Shown: in pieces, positions 1 to 6,840 of the stretch | Numbering within the stretch: the first letter of the stretch is position 1 | Layout: each line of letters opens with the position of its first letter | Assembly (NCBI GenBank): GCA_934408585.1 | Contig: CAKRVA010000022.1 | Coordinates: 1-24,356, forward strand | Length of the DNA stretch: 24,356 bases | Origin: an uncultured Lachnospiraceae bacterium | GTDB taxonomy: Bacteria; Bacillota; Clostridia; Lachnospirales; Lachnospiraceae | Direction: 5' to 3' | The notes under the pieces: model-generated | Seen by the model: only the letters and a program-made list of their open reading frames with translations | Told to the model about the DNA's origin: nothing | Database searches by the model: none | Program-made: the position numbers and the translations under genes

Positions 1-20
1 GCACAAATTTCATAGGCACT

Positions 21-56
21 AAGAAAAAGACTCCGAGAAACGTAAGTTTCTCGGAG
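21..56 (-). terminator. Rho-independent terminator of the DUF4358-like lipoprotein gene
   Basis: A perfect 11-bp stem (CTCCGAGAAAC, 31-41, with GTTTCTCGGAG, 46-56) closes a GTAA loop. Read on the minus strand it is followed by TCTTTTTCTT (30-21), the U-rich tail expected of an intrinsic terminator. It lies about 40 nt beyond the stop codon of the minus-strand gene ending at 94. Confidence 0.85.
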
Positions 57-74
57 CACCTTGTCTACAGTCTG

Positions 75-107
75 AAGCCGGATTTATTCCGGCTTAATTT
101 TTTTCGT
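75..107 (+). terminator. Possible terminator for a plus-strand gene lying left of the window
   Basis: An 8-bp hairpin (AAGCCGGA 75-82, TCCGGCTT 88-95) is followed on the plus strand by AA and seven T. It overlaps the stop codon of the minus-strand lipoprotein gene. On the minus strand no T-run follows, so it probably stops transcripts arriving from the left. The gene it would serve is outside the window. Confidence 0.5.
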
Positions 108-702
108 TCAAAATATTTTTTTCAATTACATCAAGGACTTTCTCATTCTCATTCTGACAATAAGAAATCATGGTGTCTTCTCCTTTATCCTTTAAGGCAG
201 TAATATCTGCACCTAATTGGACAAAGCAGACATAGTGGTCAATGGTTTCGATTCTGGAGGCAGCAACTTTGGCGTGATTTTGGGGTTGCTGTTCGTAAAT
301 ACGCAGGAGCACCTCCCGATAGTCATTAATTAATTGCTCAACGGCTTCAACAGAATCTTCTTTTGCATCAATAATAATCATTAAATCGGTTCCGGCTTCG
401 GTATGTTCGTATTCGGCAAGAAAACTATCATACATGTCTTCCGATATTCCGGTTCTTTCGGCAAATTCTTCTGAGGAATACAGGGTATTTGGCCAGTAAT
501 TTTCACCGAGAAAATTCCTTACCGTACCGCGCATTTCTCTCATAAATGGAGATAAGGTAAAAGAACTGTCCACATTTGTTGTGTTCACCGATTCAAAATC
601 CGTTTCTGCAAATTCCTCCGGTTCCGAAGAATTAAAATATTGTACAGACGAACAACCACATAAACAAACTAAAAGTGGTAATAGTAGGAATAACTTTTTC
701 AT
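94..702 (-). CDS. DUF4358-like lipoprotein
   Basis: A 202-residue secreted lipoprotein. The N-terminus MKKLFLLLPLLVCLCGC is a type II signal peptide with lipobox LCGC, so Cys17 should be lipidated and the protein held on the outer face of the membrane. A polar Ser/Thr/Glu linker follows, then a compact domain from about residue 50 with a stretch around ENYWPNTLYSS and a helical segment reading VEQLINDYREVLLRIYEQQP. This pattern resembles the DUF4358 family (PF14270) of Clostridia as I remember it, whose function is unknown; the assignment is by eye. The start is well supported by AAGGAGGG just upstream. It is transcribed away from an acyltransferase operon that starts 119 bp away, which suggests but does not prove a shared envelope role. 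Confidence 0.75.
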   Translation of the reverse strand: MKKLFLLLPLLVCLCGCSSVQYFNSSEPEEFAETDFESVNTTNVDSSFTLSPFMREMRGTVRNFLGENYWPNTLYSSEEFAERTGISEDMYDSFLAEYEHTEAGTDLMIIIDAKEDSVEAVEQLINDYREVLLRIYEQQPQNHAKVAASRIETIDHYVCFVQLGADITALKDKGEDTMISYCQNENEKVLDVIEKNILNEKN

Positions 703-727
703 AAAACCCTCCTTGAAATGTTAAAAT

Positions 728-757
728 CTATTACAAGGGTTTCCTTACATTAGACAA
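728..757 (-). promoter_or_regulatory. Candidate promoter of the DUF4358-like lipoprotein gene
   Basis: On the minus strand TTGTCT (757-752) and TAATAG (733-728) are separated by 18 nt, a weak sigma-A-like pair placed about 25 nt upstream of the start codon at 702. It overlaps the candidate promoter of the divergent acyltransferase operon. Confidence 0.35.
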
Positions 758-771
758 ATTATTCCTATAAT
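745..771 (+). promoter_or_regulatory. Candidate promoter of the MBOAT operon
   Basis: A consensus -10 box TATAAT lies at 766-771. The -35 region is poor: TTACAT at 745-750 gives a 15-nt spacer. Transcription would begin near 778, about 45 nt before the ATG at 822. Confidence 0.45.
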
Positions 772-821
772 GGTAAAATAACCGTGCAAATGAAGTTACA
801 ATCAATAGAAAGGATGAAGAA

Positions 822-2318
822 ATGCTCTTTAATTCCTACATCTTTATTTTTCTTTTTCTGCCACTCGCACTGATTGGCTGGTATGGATTAAATAAAGTAA
901 AAGCATATGAACTTGCAAAATTATATATTGCATTGATGTCCTTATGGTTTTATGGCTATTTTAATATATATTATCTGGCAATTATTATCATAAGTATTTT
1001 GTTTAATTATCTTCTGAGCTTTGGAATAAAGTTTTGTCATTCCAGGGGGATGATGAAGGCAGCTCTCTGGGTTGGTGTTTTATTTAATCTGGGGATTCTG
1101 TTTTATTTCAAGTACTATGATTTCTTTTTTGAGAATATCAATGCGGTATTTGGAACAAATATAGCAATGAAAAATATTGTACTGCCGCTTGGAATCAGCT
1201 TTTTTACATTTCAGCAATTATCGTTTGTGATAGATCGGGCAAAGGGAAGGGCGGAGCACTATTCTTTTATTAATTATCTGACGTTTGTTACGTTTTTCCC
1301 GCAGTTGATTGCAGGACCGATTGTTTTATATAAAGAAATGATGCCGCAATTTGAAGACAACCGGAATCGTTCTTTTTGCGCAGACAACTTTGCAAAGGGA
1401 ATTTCTATTTTTACAATCGGATTGGGAAAGAAAGTTTTGCTTGCAGATGTATTGGCACTTCCTGTTAATTTTGGATTTGAACAGAATCTTTATCTGGACA
1501 CGCCTTCCACACTGCTTGTTGTTCTGGCGTATACGTTTCAGATTTATTTTGATTTCAGTGGATATAGTGATATGGCAATCGGGCTTGGAAAAATGTTTAA
1601 CATTGAGCTTCCGGTGAACTTTAATTCCCCGTATAAGGCATGTTCCGTAAAGGAATTATGGCAGCGTTGGCATATGACGTTATCCCGCTTCTTTATTCAA
1701 TATGTATATATTCCGCTTGGAGGAAGCAGGAAAGGAAAGCTGCATACGATTTGGAACACGTTTCTGGTCTTCTTTTTAAGCGGATTATGGCATGGGGCAA
1801 ACTGGACATATATTGCATGGGGCTCTATGCAGGGACTTCTTGTTATCTGGGATAATCTGGGGATTGTCGGAGTTAAGGGCTCCAAAGAAAAACATCCTGC
1901 GAAATTTCATATTCCAAGATGGCTTGGATGGTTTTTCACATTTGGATTTTTCAATTTGTCCCTGATTTTCTTTGGAAGTAAAGATATGACCTCTGCTATT
2001 CAAATGTTTAAAAATATTGGAATGTTCAAAAATACGGGTTATCTTTTGAAGCTTTCCGCAAAATTGGATATTCCGGAATTTTATCTGGTAAAACAGGCAC
2101 TGAATATGGTTCGACCGGAGCTTTTGCCTAAAGCATATGTTGTATTGTTTTTTGTTTTATTACTGGTTAGTGCGTTTATTATCAGCCGGAAAAATACCTT
2201 ACAGATGGTTGCAGAAAATCCATACCGCAAAAAACTTTGTGCATGGGTGGTTTTCATTTTTGTATGGTCTGTAATTTCATTTTCCCAGGTAAGTACTTTT
2301 ATTTATTTTAATTTTTAA
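822..2318 (+). CDS. MBOAT-family membrane O-acyltransferase (AlgI/DltB/PatA type)
   Basis: A 498-residue polytopic protein with many hydrophobic segments, within the usual 450-520 residues of the family. The hallmarks are visible: the pocket ELWQRWH (278-284) and the MBOAT histidine motif SGLWHGANW (320-328, His324). The stretch FIQYVYIPLGGSRKG precedes the second motif, as in AlgI-type proteins. Such enzymes carry acyl groups, commonly acetyl, across the membrane to extracellular polymers such as exopolysaccharide, teichoic acid or peptidoglycan. The acceptor cannot be read from the sequence. An AAAGGATG-type ribosome site precedes the ATG. The next gene begins 24 nt after the stop and encodes an SGNH-like protein, the classic AlgI-AlgJ/X arrangement, so the two probably work as a pair. 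Confidence 0.92.
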   Translation: MLFNSYIFIFLFLPLALIGWYGLNKVKAYELAKLYIALMSLWFYGYFNIYYLAIIIISILFNYLLSFGIKFCHSRGMMKAALWVGVLFNLGILFYFKYYDFFFENINAVFGTNIAMKNIVLPLGISFFTFQQLSFVIDRAKGRAEHYSFINYLTFVTFFPQLIAGPIVLYKEMMPQFEDNRNRSFCADNFAKGISIFTIGLGKKVLLADVLALPVNFGFEQNLYLDTPSTLLVVLAYTFQIYFDFSGYSDMAIGLGKMFNIELPVNFNSPYKACSVKELWQRWHMTLSRFFIQYVYIPLGGSRKGKLHTIWNTFLVFFLSGLWHGANWTYIAWGSMQGLLVIWDNLGIVGVKGSKEKHPAKFHIPRWLGWFFTFGFFNLSLIFFGSKDMTSAIQMFKNIGMFKNTGYLLKLSAKLDIPEFYLVKQALNMVRPELLPKAYVVLFFVLLLVSAFIISRKNTLQMVAENPYRKKLCAWVVFIFVWSVISFSQVSTFIYFNF

Positions 2319-2342
2319 AGAGTTTATAAATGGAGAATGTGC

Positions 2343-3422
2343 ATGAATGCAAAAAAGTTTATAAAGCATTTTTTCATAGGAAGTGGAGTACTGTTATTTT
2401 TATGTATTCTTGCAGTTGTTATCATTGATCCGCTTTTTCAGTATCATAAACCATTACCGGGATTAAAGGCGGTTTTGACAGATAAAGAGTATCAATGTGT
2501 AGGTTCCTTAAAGAATTTTGACTATGACAGTGTGATTGCAGGCTCATCCGTGGCAGAAAACTATTATAATGACTGGTTTAATAAAGGGTTCGACTGTCAT
2601 GTGATAAAGGCAATCCGTTCCTATGGGGCAACGGCTGATTTATGCTATTTGCTGGATGAGGCGTTCGCACATCAGGAGCTGAAATATGTTTTTTATAATC
2701 TGGACCCGTCGGCTCTTGTTTCAGACCCTGAGCCAACATTTGAATTAACCGGATGCCCGATGTATTTGTATGATGATAATTATATCAATGATGTGCAATA
2801 TGTATGGAATAAGGGAATTCTTTTTGAAAAAATACCTTATATGCTCGCCCAATCTTTGATTGGGGATTATGATGAAAATGACTCTTATAATTGGGCACAG
2901 TGGAAAAATTTCAATTCCGATATGGCATTAGGATTGTATATCCGAAAGCCTACTGTGGCAGAAATGAAACCGGAAAACACATATGAGGACCTTTTGCAGA
3001 GCAATTTGTCCCTTTTAACAGCAGAAATTGAGGCACATCCCGAAACGGAATTTTATATTTTTATGCCGCCATATTCCATGTTATGGTGGGACAGTACGTA
3101 TCGTGATGGTGATACCGATGCTTATCTGTATAATATGGAGCAGGCATTTCGCGTGCTGCTTTCTTATGAAAACGTACGTTGTTTTTATTTTATGAACGAC
3201 CGGGAAACGATTACCAATTTGGAAAACTATATGGATAATCTCCATTTTTCTGCGGAGATTAATCACAAAATCTGTAATGATTTAATCGATGGAAAGTTTG
3301 AAGTTACTATGGAGAATTGTCATGAGGTCATAGAAGATATGAGAACGCTCTCTGATGAAATTGTAACAAAATTAATCGTTCCATATGAGGAAAGGATAAA
3401 ATTTGATGTCTACGATGAATAA
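2343..3422 (+). CDS. SGNH-like membrane-anchored partner of the MBOAT acyltransferase
   Basis: A 359-residue protein with one N-terminal membrane segment (about 10-29) and a large outer domain. I chose the ATG at 2343 over the in-frame ATG at 2337 because the GGAG at 2332-2335 is 7 nt from the former and only 1 nt from the latter. SGNH-like features can be seen: IAGSSVAEN (Ser68 as candidate nucleophile, like the GSS of DltD), and near the C-terminus DNLH (Asp298, His301), matching the block V D-x-x-H dyad. Overall similarity to named families is low. Proteins of this kind (AlgJ, AlgX, DltD) complete the acyl transfer begun by an MBOAT protein. Its 3' end overlaps the next start by 17 nt. Function is inferred from motifs and position. 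Confidence 0.75.
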   Translation: MNAKKFIKHFFIGSGVLLFLCILAVVIIDPLFQYHKPLPGLKAVLTDKEYQCVGSLKNFDYDSVIAGSSVAENYYNDWFNKGFDCHVIKAIRSYGATADLCYLLDEAFAHQELKYVFYNLDPSALVSDPEPTFELTGCPMYLYDDNYINDVQYVWNKGILFEKIPYMLAQSLIGDYDENDSYNWAQWKNFNSDMALGLYIRKPTVAEMKPENTYEDLLQSNLSLLTAEIEAHPETEFYIFMPPYSMLWWDSTYRDGDTDAYLYNMEQAFRVLLSYENVRCFYFMNDRETITNLENYMDNLHFSAEINHKICNDLIDGKFEVTMENCHEVIEDMRTLSDEIVTKLIVPYEERIKFDVYDE

Positions 3423-4191
3423 AAAGGCAATGATTATTACATTTTCTTCGCTTATTGCATTACTGATAATCATCGGATGCTGTATCTTTTTTTCAAAAAC
3501 GCGAAAGCAGGAGAATATCAATGATGTATTATCGACGGTTGAGGAAGAGCCGACACAGGAAATAACACAAGTGCCCGATGAACAGATTGAGGATTTGGAA
3601 TCTGAGCAGGAGCCCGAAGAGCCGGAGGAACCTGTCGATGAAGAATGGGTAAAATCATTGCTCACGTATCAAGCGGATTGCGAGTATGTATTGCAGGATG
3701 GAAGCGAATACCGTATGGTAGGAACAGACCGTGCGTGCGGAAGTACGTATTATACCTTTATTCATGTTTCGGCAGATGGGCAGGAGTGTGAGCTTGTAAA
3801 CCGTGATCCGTATCTTGGAAGCGGTGGAAATGCAAATTGGATTTCATTTCTTTCGGATGAAAAAACCGGATTTTCCTGTCTGGCATATAGTGGGGGCTCT
3901 CTTGGGCAGCTGTATCGCACCGACGATGGCGGAAAAAGCTTTTCTTATATTGAATATCCTTCCGGAAATGTTGAGTTGTCGGATGGAACTTACTATAACC
4001 CGTTTGTTATGCCGATGAACGTCTGGGAAGAGGATGGCATGCTTTATATGGATGTCGGTCAGGGGCCGGAAGGAGATTATTATAATGACGAAGGCTTTTG
4101 CCATGGTCTTTATTCCTCAACAGACAAGGGAATTACCTGGAAATATGAAAAGGAATTTGCTGTGACAAGGGGTGAGGACGAGGAATGGTAA
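3406..4191 (+). CDS. Membrane-anchored Asp-box (BNR-like) extracellular protein
   Basis: A 261-residue protein of unknown function. The ATG at 3406 was chosen because AAAGGA at 3391-3396 lies 9 nt upstream; a TTG at 3403 is less likely. Residues 8-30 are hydrophobic and end in IIIGCC, so it is either a membrane anchor or a lipoprotein (Cys25). A very acidic Glu/Pro linker spans about 45-80. The outer domain carries two Asp-box-like motifs, YRTDDGGKSF (170-179) and YSSTDKGITW (236-245), the turn found in sialidase-type beta-propellers. With about 180 residues it is too short for a full six-blade propeller. The gene overlaps its upstream neighbour by 17 nt and its downstream neighbour by 7 nt, so translation is probably coupled. 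Confidence 0.75.
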   Translation: MSTMNKKAMIITFSSLIALLIIIGCCIFFSKTRKQENINDVLSTVEEEPTQEITQVPDEQIEDLESEQEPEEPEEPVDEEWVKSLLTYQADCEYVLQDGSEYRMVGTDRACGSTYYTFIHVSADGQECELVNRDPYLGSGGNANWISFLSDEKTGFSCLAYSGGSLGQLYRTDDGGKSFSYIEYPSGNVELSDGTYYNPFVMPMNVWEEDGMLYMDVGQGPEGDYYNDEGFCHGLYSSTDKGITWKYEKEFAVTRGEDEEW

Positions 4192-4682
4192 AGGAACTGA
4201 TACTGAATCTGGCAGAAGGAATTGATGATGGTACGTTTTTGGAACGAACTGCTGCCAGAGGAATTATTTGTCATAAAGGAAAGTATCTCGTGATTCTTGG
4301 GAAATACGGCGACTGCAAATTCCCGGGTGGTGGTATGGAACAGGGAGAATCGTTACAGGATACGTTGCTGCGGGAAGTACGTGAGGAAACGGGATTTCAT
4401 GTGATTCCCGAAACTATCCGGGAAGGTTATCTGGTTCATGAAAAACGAAAGGGAGAACCGGAGGACATCCTGATTATGGATTCTTACTACTATTTTTGTG
4501 ATGTTGAGAGAACATCCGGTGAGCAGGAACTCGATGATTATGAGGCAGAATATGGATATGAAGTACATTGGCTGTCCTTAGAGGAAATGATTGCACGCAA
4601 TGAACATATACAGGATTATTCCAAGGTTCCCTGGGCAGTACGGGAGAACCTTGTGATGAAGGAACTTTTTACCCGGAAATAA
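4185..4682 (+). CDS. Nudix hydrolase
   Basis: A 165-residue cytosolic protein with a complete Nudix box, G-x5-E-x7-REVREETGF: Gly49, Glu55, Arg63-Glu64, Glu67-Glu68, Gly70. Members cleave nucleoside diphosphate-linked compounds with Mg2+ or Mn2+ held by these glutamates. The segment CKFPGGGMEQGESL is typical of the general, MutT-like part of the family, so the substrate (oxidised nucleotide, nucleotide sugar or other) cannot be told. The start codon sits inside the end of the preceding gene (7-nt overlap), placing it at the end of the MBOAT operon, although a nucleotide hydrolase has no obvious role in acyl transfer. The gene converges on the histidine kinase gene with only 12 bp between stops and no clear terminator. 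Confidence 0.93.
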   Translation: MVKELILNLAEGIDDGTFLERTAARGIICHKGKYLVILGKYGDCKFPGGGMEQGESLQDTLLREVREETGFHVIPETIREGYLVHEKRKGEPEDILIMDSYYYFCDVERTSGEQELDDYEAEYGYEVHWLSLEEMIARNEHIQDYSKVPWAVRENLVMKELFTRK

Positions 4683-4694
4683 GTGGAAAACGGG

Positions 4695-5951
4695 TTATAA
4701 CGTAATCGTAAATACAGTACCTTGTGGAAAATTATCCTGAACTGCAATCGTTCCGCCATGTGCAGAAATAATTTCATAAGCAATCGATAAACCTAACCCG
4801 AAGTGCCCTTTGGTGCTTCGGGATTTTTCTGCCCGGTAAAAGCGGTCAAAAATAAGTGCCCGTTCCTCGGTGGGAATTCCAATACCGGTGTCAGAAACAA
4901 ATAACTCCTGTATTTTTCCATTCCTTTTTAAGCCAAGCGTAATACATCCTTCCGATGGAGTATAATTCATTGCATTACTTAACAAAATGCCGAGGACCTG
5001 ACTGATTTTTTCTTCATCACATGTAATCGGCGGCACTGCTTCAGAAGGCAGCTGAAGGGAAAGACTTAAACCTTCTTTCTTGGCTAATGGTTCAAAAGAT
5101 TCAAAAACTTTCATACAAAGGGTATCCAGTTCCACCTGTTGAAGGCGGATATAATTTTTCTTCTGATTGGATTGAGAAAGGTAAAGCATTTCTTCAATGA
5201 GATGTGCCATTCGGCTTCCCTCGGTCTGGATGGTATCCAAAAAGGAGCGCTGATTTTCGTTTGCATCCAGTGCACAACATTCGGCACTGGATAAAATAAC
5301 TGCCAGTGGTGTGCGTAATTCATGAGAGGCAGAAGCAACAAAATGAAGCTGTTTTTCCTGATTTTCCTGAATGGGTTTTAAGAGCTTTGCGGTAAAAAAC
5401 CACGAAAAGCTGAATAATAATAAAACCATGAACAGGGTGATAAAAAGAAATAAAATTCTCTGTTGCATAACCTGTAAGTGAAAATGTGCAAGAGAAGAAA
5501 AAACAAAAAGCTGAAAAGAAGAATTTTTTTCATCCCTATATATTACGCCGGTAAGATAATCTTCCTTTTGGGAAGAAGACAGTACCAGCGATTGTATTTC
5601 TGCATCGGTAAGGGTAGCATGTGTCAGATCTTCCATGGCACTTTCCAGAAGATGATTGCTTTCGGTGCTGCTATGGAGCTGGTTATAAAGAAAAGGGGTT
5701 CCCTGATCGATTAAATACAGCTGATAGTTTCCATAGGCTTCCATTTTGGAAATCCAAGCCATGGAAATAATAGATTGCTGTTCCATATTGGTTTCCATCG
5801 TATGTAAATCATTCTGAAAAGAATACAGTTGGTTTTGAAAAAGCTGCTTTTCCGATACATGGAGATATATGAAAGACATAATCAACATTATCACCGTAGT
5901 AATCAGAGTACATAACAGAGTGAGTTTTAAATGAATTTTGTGTAGCATCAT
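4695..5951 (-). CDS. Membrane sensor histidine kinase
   Basis: A 418-residue kinase. Two membrane segments (about 9-30 and 166-188) flank an outer sensing domain of roughly 135 residues with no family I recognise. The kinase core is complete: H-box ASHELRTPL with phospho-acceptor His210, N-box LLSNAMNY (Asn326), G1 DTGIGIP (354-360), F-box FDRFYRAEKSRS and G2 GHFGLGLSIA. The phospho-acceptor lies only about 20 residues after the second membrane segment, leaving no room for a HAMP domain. The gene follows its response regulator by 27 nt in the same operon. Two adjacent ATG codons occur at 5951 and 5948; GAGGA upstream serves either. By position it most likely controls the divergent transport operon. 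Confidence 0.95.
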   Translation of the reverse strand: MMLHKIHLKLTLLCTLITTVIMLIMSFIYLHVSEKQLFQNQLYSFQNDLHTMETNMEQQSIISMAWISKMEAYGNYQLYLIDQGTPFLYNQLHSSTESNHLLESAMEDLTHATLTDAEIQSLVLSSSQKEDYLTGVIYRDEKNSSFQLFVFSSLAHFHLQVMQQRILFLFITLFMVLLLFSFSWFFTAKLLKPIQENQEKQLHFVASASHELRTPLAVILSSAECCALDANENQRSFLDTIQTEGSRMAHLIEEMLYLSQSNQKKNYIRLQQVELDTLCMKVFESFEPLAKKEGLSLSLQLPSEAVPPITCDEEKISQVLGILLSNAMNYTPSEGCITLGLKRNGKIQELFVSDTGIGIPTEERALIFDRFYRAEKSRSTKGHFGLGLSIAYEIISAHGGTIAVQDNFPQGTVFTITL

Positions 5952-5978
5952 CAGGAAATCCTCGTAAAGTTTTTAATT

Positions 5979-6662
5979 TTAAGAATTGGTCAGACAGTAA
6001 CCAATTCCACGTAAGGTCTTTATTTTCAGGGAGCTTTTCACATTTTCCAGTCTTCTGCGGAGAAAATGGATGTAATTATCTAAGTTTCCGTCCTCCACAT
6101 CATTATCCGGTCCCCATACCTTTAATAAAAGGGAAGTTCTTGTCATAGAAGTGTCGGTTCCCATACGCATCATGGTTTCTAGGAGTAAAGCTTCTTTTGG
6201 AGACAGAGAACATTGTCCGTCCGGTCCCTTCAGAGTCCCCTCATCTAATTTAAGGCAGATATCGCAAAGAGAGAGTTCTTTGTGGGAAGTGGAGGTAAAT
6301 GTCAGCGAACGTCGTGTAACACAACGAATTCTTGCCATTAATTCTTCAAATGCAAATGGTTTTACAAGATAGTCATCCGCACCCACATCAAGACCCTTTA
6401 CCTTATCGGAAAGCGTACCGAGTGCTGTAATCAGGATAATCGGAGTTGTAATTCCTTTTTTGCGGAGAAGATAGATAATATCTGTTCCCTCGATATGAGG
6501 AAGCATCCAGTCCAGAAGAATGACATCATAAATATTCTGTTCTGCATAAAATAAGGCATCATCACCATCAAAACAGCAATCTACCTGATAACCCAGGTTT
6601 TTAAGCTGATAGGAAAGAGCTTTATTTAATTGTTTATCATCTTCGGCAAGTAGAATTCGCAT
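5979..6662 (-). CDS. OmpR/PhoB-family response regulator
   Basis: A 227-residue two-domain regulator. The receiver domain has the acidic pair Asp8-Asp9, phospho-acceptor Asp51 (VILLDWMLP), Thr79 and Lys101 (LVKPF). The C-terminal winged helix ends in KTLRGIGYCL, the usual OmpR-family wing, with DNYIHFLRRRLE as the recognition helix. AAGAGGA lies upstream of the ATG. It is the first gene of a regulator-kinase operon transcribed away from the Asp-box/solute-binding lipoprotein gene. The intergenic region holds heptamers repeating every 11 bp, as expected for an OmpR-type dimer bound head to tail, with one set overlapping this gene's own -35 region; autoregulation is therefore likely. Confidence 0.96.
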   Translation of the reverse strand: MRILLAEDDKQLNKALSYQLKNLGYQVDCCFDGDDALFYAEQNIYDVILLDWMLPHIEGTDIIYLLRKKGITTPIILITALGTLSDKVKGLDVGADDYLVKPFAFEELMARIRCVTRRSLTFTSTSHKELSLCDICLKLDEGTLKGPDGQCSLSPKEALLLETMMRMGTDTSMTRTSLLLKVWGPDNDVEDGNLDNYIHFLRRRLENVKSSLKIKTLRGIGYCLTNS

Positions 6663-6694
6663 GATATGGTCCTCTTAAAAAATTCGTTTGTTAC

Positions 6695-6723
6695 ATTATA
6701 GTATAGTATAACTCGAAAATCTT
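6695..6723 (-). promoter_or_regulatory. Candidate promoter of the response regulator-kinase operon
   Basis: On the minus strand a consensus -10 box TATAAT spans 6700-6695. At 17-nt spacing the -35 position (6723-6718) reads AAGATT, a poor match, and it overlaps the first candidate regulator box at 6720-6726. A good -10 with a poor, operator-covered -35 is typical of promoters that need an OmpR-family activator. Confidence 0.6.
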
Positions 6724-6782
6724 TAAGAATTCTCTAAAATATCTTTAAAAAATCATAAGAAATTTTAGAGAATCCTTAGAGA
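6720..6782. promoter_or_regulatory. Candidate response-regulator operator: 11-bp-spaced heptamers in two orientations
   Basis: TCTTTAA (6720-6726), TCTCTAA (6731-6737) and TCTTTAA (6742-6748) recur at exactly 11 bp; read on the minus strand they are TTAAAGA or TTAGAGA. In the opposite orientation TTAGAGA occurs at 6765-6771 and 6776-6782, again 11 bp apart. The two groups give a perfect 12-bp inverted repeat, ATTCTCTAAAAT (6729-6740) with ATTTTAGAGAAT (6762-6773). Tandem half-sites one helical turn apart are characteristic of OmpR/PhoB-family regulators, and one is encoded next door. The minus-oriented group faces the regulator promoter and the plus-oriented pair faces the transport operon. 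Confidence 0.65.
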
Positions 6783-6811
6783 AAGGATTGTTATGATGAT
6801 TTGTAGATAAT
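6783..6811 (+). promoter_or_regulatory. Candidate activator-dependent promoter of the transport operon
   Basis: GATAAT at 6806-6811 (or TAGATA at 6804-6809) could be the -10 box. At 17-nt spacing the -35 position (6783-6788, AAGGAT) does not match consensus and directly abuts the plus-oriented TTAGAGA pair ending at 6782. This suggests dependence on the bound regulator. Confidence 0.4.
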
Positions 6812-6840
6812 GTTACAAAAATAAAAAGGAGAATTGCAGA

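Noticed and set aside
3372..3665. A 97-codon Ser/Gly-rich minus-strand open frame
   Set aside because: It is the reverse shadow of the Glu/Pro-rich linker of the Asp-box protein and has no start signals.
4676..4700. A terminator between the convergent Nudix and kinase genes
   Set aside because: Only a 5-bp ACCCG/CGGGT pairing with a long loop and no T-run could be found.
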